From positions 1,201,501-1,265,500 of the forward strand of contig NZ_CP020100.1 of NCBI RefSeq assembly GCF_002056295.1: 64,000 bases of DNA. Direction: 5' to 3'. The notes beneath the pieces were generated by a model. That model did no database searches. It had not been told where the DNA came from and saw nothing but the letters and a program-made list of their open reading frames with translations. Positions 59,940-64,000 of the stretch are shown one piece after another (the first letter of the stretch is position 1; the number at the start of each line of letters is the position of its first letter). The position numbers and the translations under genes are program-made. The DNA is from Halopseudomonas phragmitis (GTDB lineage: Bacteria > Pseudomonadota > Gammaproteobacteria > Pseudomonadales > Pseudomonadaceae).

Positions 59940-60746
59940 TTACAGAACGTCTTCGGTGACGGCTGAGCTGGCTCGGTTGCGACCGCTGCGCTTGGCTGCC
60001 AGCAGGGCGCCGTCGGCGCGATTGATGGTGTCCGAGTAGCTGTTGCCTGCCAGGTGTTCGGCCAGGCCGACGCTGATGGTGACCGATACCGATGCCGTAT
60101 TGACCCGCACGGTCAGCCGCTCCACGGCCTGACGCAGCCGCTCGAGTACCTGGCTGGCGGTGCCTTGATCAGTTTCCGGCAGCAGCACCAGAAACTCTTC
60201 ACCGCCCCAGCGCCCGCACAGGTCATGTTCGCGAATCTCAGCGTCCAGCACCCGGGCAACCTCGACCAGTACGTTGTCACCGATTTCATGGCCGAAGTGG
60301 TCATTGATCAGCTTGAAGTGGTCGATATCGATCATGGCGATGCTGAATGGCCGGGTATAGCGGCGAAAGCGTTCGCTTTCTTCCTTGAGCCGTTCGACCA
60401 GCAGCCGCCGGTTGGGCAGCCCGGTCAGGGCATCGTGGGTCGAAGCTTCCTGCAGGGCCAGGTTCAGATCGCGCATCATCTGCTGATAGCGGTCAGAGAT
60501 GCGCGCGACCTTTTCCAGTTGCCGCAACTGTTTGTTGACCCGCTCGGCCAGGCTCTGCTCCTTTTGCTTGGCCAGGCTCTGGTAGGCATCGGAGATCCGG
60601 GCAATCCGTTCCAGCCGGCGCACGAGTTCCTGATGAGCATCCCACAGTTCACTGAGTGTTTGATGCAGCGCGGTGTCCTGGTGCTCGGAATCGGCCAGCA
60701 ACTGACTGATCCGGGTTTCGAGTGGCGGCGACTTGGTCTGGGCCAT
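59940..60746 (-). CDS. siaD: Diguanylate cyclase SiaD
   Basis: The 268-residue protein has an N-terminal helical, coiled-coil stalk (about 1-100) and a GGDEF domain with an active GGEEF motif (about residues 186-190). An allosteric I-site RxxD (REHD) lies five residues upstream, so product inhibition is expected. It is the last gene of a set whose order and content match siaABCD of P. aeruginosa. There, SiaC binds SiaD and turns it on to make c-di-GMP during aggregation. The stalk is the likely SiaC-binding part. The start is 4 bases after the siaC stop. Confidence 0.93.
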   Translation of the reverse strand: MAQTKSPPLETRISQLLADSEHQDTALHQTLSELWDAHQELVRRLERIARISDAYQSLAKQKEQSLAERVNKQLRQLEKVARISDRYQQMMRDLNLALQEASTHDALTGLPNRRLLVERLKEESERFRRYTRPFSIAMIDIDHFKLINDHFGHEIGDNVLVEVARVLDAEIREHDLCGRWGGEEFLVLLPETDQGTASQVLERLRQAVERLTVRVNTASVSVTISVGLAEHLAGNSYSDTINRADGALLAAKRSGRNRASSAVTEDVL

Positions 60747-60750
60747 GGCT

Positions 60751-61134
60751 TCAGGCCTGCGGGCTGGGAATGATCTCGAACGGGAAGCTGCAGTCTTCCT
60801 TGAACTCCTCGGCCAGTTCGGCGACCCGCTCGTTGCGCTGGTCGTAGTACCAGTTGACGGCTACGGGCTTGTGCTCCTGATGGGCAACTTCGAGCAGGTC
60901 GAAGATGTCCATCATCGCCTTGATGCTGCTGGTGTTGAGATACAGCAGGTTCAGTTCCAGGCTAAGTGGGCGTCCGCCTTCGGCCAGAAAACGCTCGATC
61001 CATTCAAAGATCTGGTTGAACAGTTCGTAGGAGTTTTCCGGGTAGGAGTCGCCCTGCATGAACAGTCGGCCGGTGCTCCATTCGGTGCGGATGTCCGGGG
61101 TGGATTGAGTCCCGGCAATCGTGATATCGGTCAT
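60751..61134 (-). CDS. siaC: SiaC regulator of diguanylate cyclase SiaD (DUF1987)
   Basis: The 127-residue DUF1987 protein contains LELNLLYLNTSSIKAMMDIF. Counting from the ATG, the threonine in NTSS is residue 68, the same position as the phosphorylated Thr68 of P. aeruginosa SiaC. When unphosphorylated, SiaC binds and activates SiaD; SiaB phosphorylates it and SiaA removes the phosphate. Its place between siaB and siaD and the conserved residue support direct transfer of that model. Confidence 0.93.
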   Translation of the reverse strand: MTDITIAGTQSTPDIRTEWSTGRLFMQGDSYPENSYELFNQIFEWIERFLAEGGRPLSLELNLLYLNTSSIKAMMDIFDLLEVAHQEHKPVAVNWYYDQRNERVAELAEEFKEDCSFPFEIIPSPQA

Positions 61135-61154
61135 GGGGGTTGATTCTCGGATAT

Positions 61155-61697
61155 TCAGATGACGGCCCGCAGGCTGAAAAAAGCTTTGCCGTTATCGGCC
61201 GGCTGCAACGCTGCCTTTAGCGGTTCGCTGGACTTGCGGGCGATGTCGATCAGACCCAGGCCGGCGCCGCTGCTTACTTCGGCATCTCGCGGGCGGCGCA
61301 GCTGCTCCTTGTAGGCGGCCTTGAGCTGAGCCTTGTCGAGCAGACCAAGCGCTTCGATGCTGTTGACCAGAACCTCGCCATCAGCGGCCTCGATCAGGTT
61401 GCCGGAGGACACCACGTAATGGCCGTTGTCGTCACGCGAGACAACCACGGTGGCGCTGGCGTCCTGCTCGCTCCAGCCGCGGTCGCGGGTGTAGTGGCGG
61501 ATGTTCTGGGTCATTTCGATATACACGGCAAATACGTCCATGGCCGCCGAGGGGTGGGCATGGTCGGCGGCCAGATAGTTGCGCAGGGCGTTGCCGATTT
61601 CCTCGATCAGGCTGCGGGAAATGGGCCCGTTGAAGCAGAGCATGATCTGCTGGCGGTTGAAGGTTTCGCGCATGGCGAACAGGTCGATCATGGACAT
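61155..61697 (-). CDS. siaB: SiaB kinase of SiaC (DUF6272)
   Basis: The 180-residue GHKL-like protein has an N-terminal segment with an N-box-like region (VYIEMTQNIRHYTRDRGW) and a glycine-rich C-terminal segment (EVSSGAGLGLIDIARKS) that would bind ATP. In P. aeruginosa SiaB phosphorylates SiaC. The ATG at 61697 gives a normal length; the frame extends to 61763 overlapping siaA by a few bases. It lies 62 bases downstream of siaA. Confidence 0.92.
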   Translation of the reverse strand: MSMIDLFAMRETFNRQQIMLCFNGPISRSLIEEIGNALRNYLAADHAHPSAAMDVFAVYIEMTQNIRHYTRDRGWSEQDASATVVVSRDDNGHYVVSSGNLIEAADGEVLVNSIEALGLLDKAQLKAAYKEQLRRPRDAEVSSGAGLGLIDIARKSSEPLKAALQPADNGKAFFSLRAVI

Positions 61698-61759
61698 GGA
61701 AGCTCCTGCTGGGTCAAACAATAACCACCGTGCAACGCCTTGTAACATGAACTCATGGC

Positions 61760-63751
61760 TCAATCAAAGCGGAAGCATAGCATGGTGATGTCGTCGCGCT
61801 GTGGGTAACTGCCCTGGTAGGCGGCCAGGGTTGCGCTGAAAGCGGCGCTTTGCTGCTCCAGTGGCAGACAGGCGTGCTTGCGCAGCATCTCGGCAAACCG
61901 GCTGTTGCCGAAGCCAAAGCCAAGCTCGCCGCCAGCCTGGTCCAGGAAGCCGTCGGTGCACAGATAAAAGGTGCGGCCACTGAGCAATTCCGTTTCAGTG
62001 TTGTGGTACTGGCCTTGGCGTTTGTCGACCAGCGCCCGCCGCCCTCCGGGTAGGTGTTCGACCCGATTGCCATCACTGAAATACAGGGCGATTTTGGCAC
62101 CGGCAAAGGTGACTTTGCGTTGATCAAGGTCAACGAAGGCTAGTCCGACATCCATATTGGTCGCCAACGAGCTGAATTCCGGGGTGTCGCCCAGCATGTT
62201 GCGCACGATCTGATCGGTGCGCTGCAAGACTGCGGCCGGGTCCTGCGGGCCACAGTCGCTGATTGCCTGATCCAGTGCAGCGTGGGCCAGCATGGTCATC
62301 AGTGCGCCGGGTACGCCATGGCCGGCGCAGTCGACTACGCCCAGGAGGTAGTGCTGACCCAGGTTACGGAAAATGTAGAAGTCGCCGCCGACCACATCGC
62401 GAGGGCGCCACAGCACCGCGTGGCGATCACCCAGGGTATTGACCAGTTCGCGATTGGGCAGAATCGCCCGCTGGATCAGGCTGGCGTAGTCGATTGAGTC
62501 GCCAATTTTCTTGTGGGCGTTGGCCATGTCGCGGTTGGCTTCTTCCAGCGCGCGGGTGCGCTCCTGAACCCGGCTTTCCAGTTGCTGGGTATTTTCCCGA
62601 ACTCGCGCGGCCATGCTGCCGAAAGCGCTGCTGAGTTCGCCGATTTCATCGTTGCGGGCCTTGGGCAGACGTACATCGTAGTTGCCGGCGGCCAGTGCCT
62701 GGGCGCTTTGCCGAAGCTGGCGCAGTGGCCGCAGCAGCAGGCGTTCGGTGCCCAGTGCGAACAGCAGTACCAGTGCCAGGATCAGGCCAGCCAGGCCGAT
62801 TACCAGCGGCCACAGCCACTGACGGTTGATTACCTCGGCGGTATTGAGATCGACCGCGTTGACCACATGCCAGCCCAGCTCCGGGATAAAGCCCAGCGCC
62901 AGCAACTGTTCACGGCCCTGCAGTTGCAGACGCAGGGTCTGGACCTGGTCGGGCTGCTGTTCGGCCTGCTGCATGGCCTGGCGCAGGCTCTCGGCCTGGT
63001 CGGCGCTGCCCAGCAGACTGAAGACCAGCGATTCGGGTTGGGCCGCGCCGTCGGCACCGGAGTTGAGGGCGATCAGCTCGGGATTCTGGTGAGCCTGAAT
63101 GGCGCCGTGGCGGTCGAGGATCATTGGGCTGACCCCGGCCAGCTCGCTGGCGATGAAATCGCTGATGAAGTTCGACAGATCAATGCCCGAGCCGGCAATG
63201 CCGATGATTTTGTGGTCATTGCGGATCAGCATGTTGAGCCAGACCCGGGTGGTATTCATCTGCGGGTTGCTGTCGACGTTGATGTTGTAGTCGCTGGTTG
63301 ACTCCAGGGTACCGAAGAACCAGCGATCATCGGGATTGTCCGGGCTCATTCGGTAGCGGGGCTGATCGCTGAAACTTTGGTCGCCGCCGTTGAAGTAGTA
63401 GTCCAGGCTATTGGTGTTGACGATGAAATAGGCGTGGTCGCGGAAGGCCTGGCGATAGCCTTCGGCTTCGCGGAAAAACAGGCTGTGTTTGTCCGGATTC
63501 TGCTCATCGAGCAGCCACTGACGGGTGACTTCGGAGTTGGCGAAGCGCAGGGACAGAGCCAGTTCGCGGGAAATCGGGGCAAAGATCCGCTCGCGGTTGA
63601 GCTGGGTGGCGTTGCGCGCATAGGCCTCGCCAAAGTGCTGGTGAATGCCTTTGAGTGTCTGGCCGCCGATAAGTAAAGCTGGCACCAGAGCCAGTAGGCA
63701 GGCCAGTACCAGGGCCAGGAACGATTTGGCACGTAATCCGAAGGCAGCCAT
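61760..63751 (-). CDS. siaA: SiaA sensor PP2C-type phosphatase
   Basis: The 663-residue membrane sensor has a first span (LALVLACLLALVPALLIGGQ, about 11-30), a large periplasmic Cache-like domain (to about 310), a second span (WPLVIGLAGLILALVLLFALG, about 314-334), a HAMP domain (about 336-390), a short coiled coil, and a C-terminal PPM/SpoIIE-type phosphatase (RDVVGGDFYIF; VVDCAGHGVPGALMTML). It dephosphorylates SiaC in response to an external signal. It follows the dihydroorotase-like gene by about 60 bases, which contain a perfect 7-bp hairpin. Confidence 0.95.
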   Translation of the reverse strand: MAAFGLRAKSFLALVLACLLALVPALLIGGQTLKGIHQHFGEAYARNATQLNRERIFAPISRELALSLRFANSEVTRQWLLDEQNPDKHSLFFREAEGYRQAFRDHAYFIVNTNSLDYYFNGGDQSFSDQPRYRMSPDNPDDRWFFGTLESTSDYNINVDSNPQMNTTRVWLNMLIRNDHKIIGIAGSGIDLSNFISDFIASELAGVSPMILDRHGAIQAHQNPELIALNSGADGAAQPESLVFSLLGSADQAESLRQAMQQAEQQPDQVQTLRLQLQGREQLLALGFIPELGWHVVNAVDLNTAEVINRQWLWPLVIGLAGLILALVLLFALGTERLLLRPLRQLRQSAQALAAGNYDVRLPKARNDEIGELSSAFGSMAARVRENTQQLESRVQERTRALEEANRDMANAHKKIGDSIDYASLIQRAILPNRELVNTLGDRHAVLWRPRDVVGGDFYIFRNLGQHYLLGVVDCAGHGVPGALMTMLAHAALDQAISDCGPQDPAAVLQRTDQIVRNMLGDTPEFSSLATNMDVGLAFVDLDQRKVTFAGAKIALYFSDGNRVEHLPGGRRALVDKRQGQYHNTETELLSGRTFYLCTDGFLDQAGGELGFGFGNSRFAEMLRKHACLPLEQQSAAFSATLAAYQGSYPQRDDITMLCFRFD

Positions 63752-63779
63752 GATGCGCGGAATCCTTGCAGGTGCGAGG

Positions 63780-63798
63780 CCGGGCGCGGACCGCCCGG
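63780..63798. terminator. Stem-loop between the dihydroorotase-like gene and siaA
   Basis: A perfect 7-bp stem (CCGGGCG / CGCCCGG) has a 5-base loop in the 62-base gap. There is no T-run after it on the minus strand, so it may slow rather than stop transcription into siaA. Confidence 0.45.
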
Positions 63799-63813
63799 CG
63801 GGTCAGTGGAAGT

Positions 63814-64000
63814 TCAGGCCTGGTAAACCAGTTTGCCGTGGCTGAGGGTGTGGGTGACCACGGTGGGTGCACCCTGGCCGATGAAGGGACAGTTGGCGCC
63901 CTTGGACAGCCAGTTATGACCGATATGGCTGGAGGCAACCGGATCGAACAGCACGATGTCGGCTTCACCGCCCAGTTCCAGACGTCCGGCCGGCAGCCCC
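63814..64000 (-). CDS. pyrC: Dihydroorotase-like protein, 3' end (partial)
   Basis: Only the last 61 residues are in the window. They read GRLELGGEADIVLFDP, then LSKGANCPFIGQGAP and LSHGKLVYQA before the stop. This is the typical C-terminus of amidohydrolase-fold dihydroorotases. In pseudomonads the copy in this neighbourhood (next to pyrB and downstream of pilTU) is often a non-catalytic PyrC' that supports aspartate transcarbamoylase. The catalytic residues lie outside the window, so activity cannot be judged. Confidence 0.85.
   Translation of the reverse strand, partial: GLPAGRLELGGEADIVLFDPVASSHIGHNWLSKGANCPFIGQGAPTVVTHTLSHGKLVYQA

Overview
This is a 64 kb chromosomal window from a high-GC gammaproteobacterium of the Pseudomonas lineage (Pseudomonas sensu lato; a Halopseudomonas or stutzeri-like member would fit, but the species cannot be fixed from the sequence alone). 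The evidence is the gene families and their order: coaD, laoABCR, rsmD, M16 protease pair, ftsYEX-rpoH, mtgA, thiSG, trmB, then hemW, rdgB, metWX, yggT, proC, yggS, pilTU and a dihydroorotase-like gene. From memory this order matches the PA0361-PA0401 region of P. aeruginosa, with an extra block of about 18 kb between trmB and hemW and a siaABCD operon placed after pilU.

Layout. 0-11 kb: a type VI secretion effector cluster on the plus strand: vgrG, a DUF4123 adaptor, a large VasX-like membrane effector, two mosaic DUF6708 paralogues, a DUF3304 protein with a probable 5' frameshift, and two unknown membrane proteins boxed between near-identical paired REP elements. 11-16 kb: a small exported protein, a Na/Pi cotransporter, gamma-glutamyltransferase, ferredoxin and coaD. 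16-21 kb: laoABC and the divergent repressor gene laoR, with a palindromic operator between them (long-chain alcohol to acid oxidation). 21-33 kb: conserved housekeeping genes. 33-36.3 kb: an IS3-family remnant and a two-gene, AT-richer unknown module. 36-51 kb: an accessory block with two LysR-type regulators, a RidA protein, a PstS-OmpA fusion behind a triple Pho-box repeat, a lipoprotein, a SoxR-box-controlled MFS pump, metE with a leader hairpin that covers its Shine-Dalgarno sequence, glutathione and glyoxalase enzymes, a YddG-type exporter, crotonase, gloA, thioesterase and iron alcohol dehydrogenase. 51-60 kb: housekeeping genes through pilT and pilU. 60-64 kb: siaABCD, a phosphatase/kinase/switch/diguanylate cyclase pathway, and the 3' end of a dihydroorotase-like gene.

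Dispersed repeats are a strong theme. One family is REP-like (head GTCATTGCGAG, tail GGCAATCC) with at least six loci. The other is a family of small elements with terminal inverted repeats and a shared core, at three loci; two of these sit exactly at the stop codons of thiG and yggU.

The best candidates for undescribed biology are (1) the two-gene module at 34508-36314, (2) the mosaic DUF6708 pair behind the VasX-like effector, which looks like diversifying immunity or accessory genes, (3) the BIME-bounded membrane-protein pair at 8860-10852, and (4) the metE leader hairpin. No tRNA, rRNA or CRISPR array was seen.
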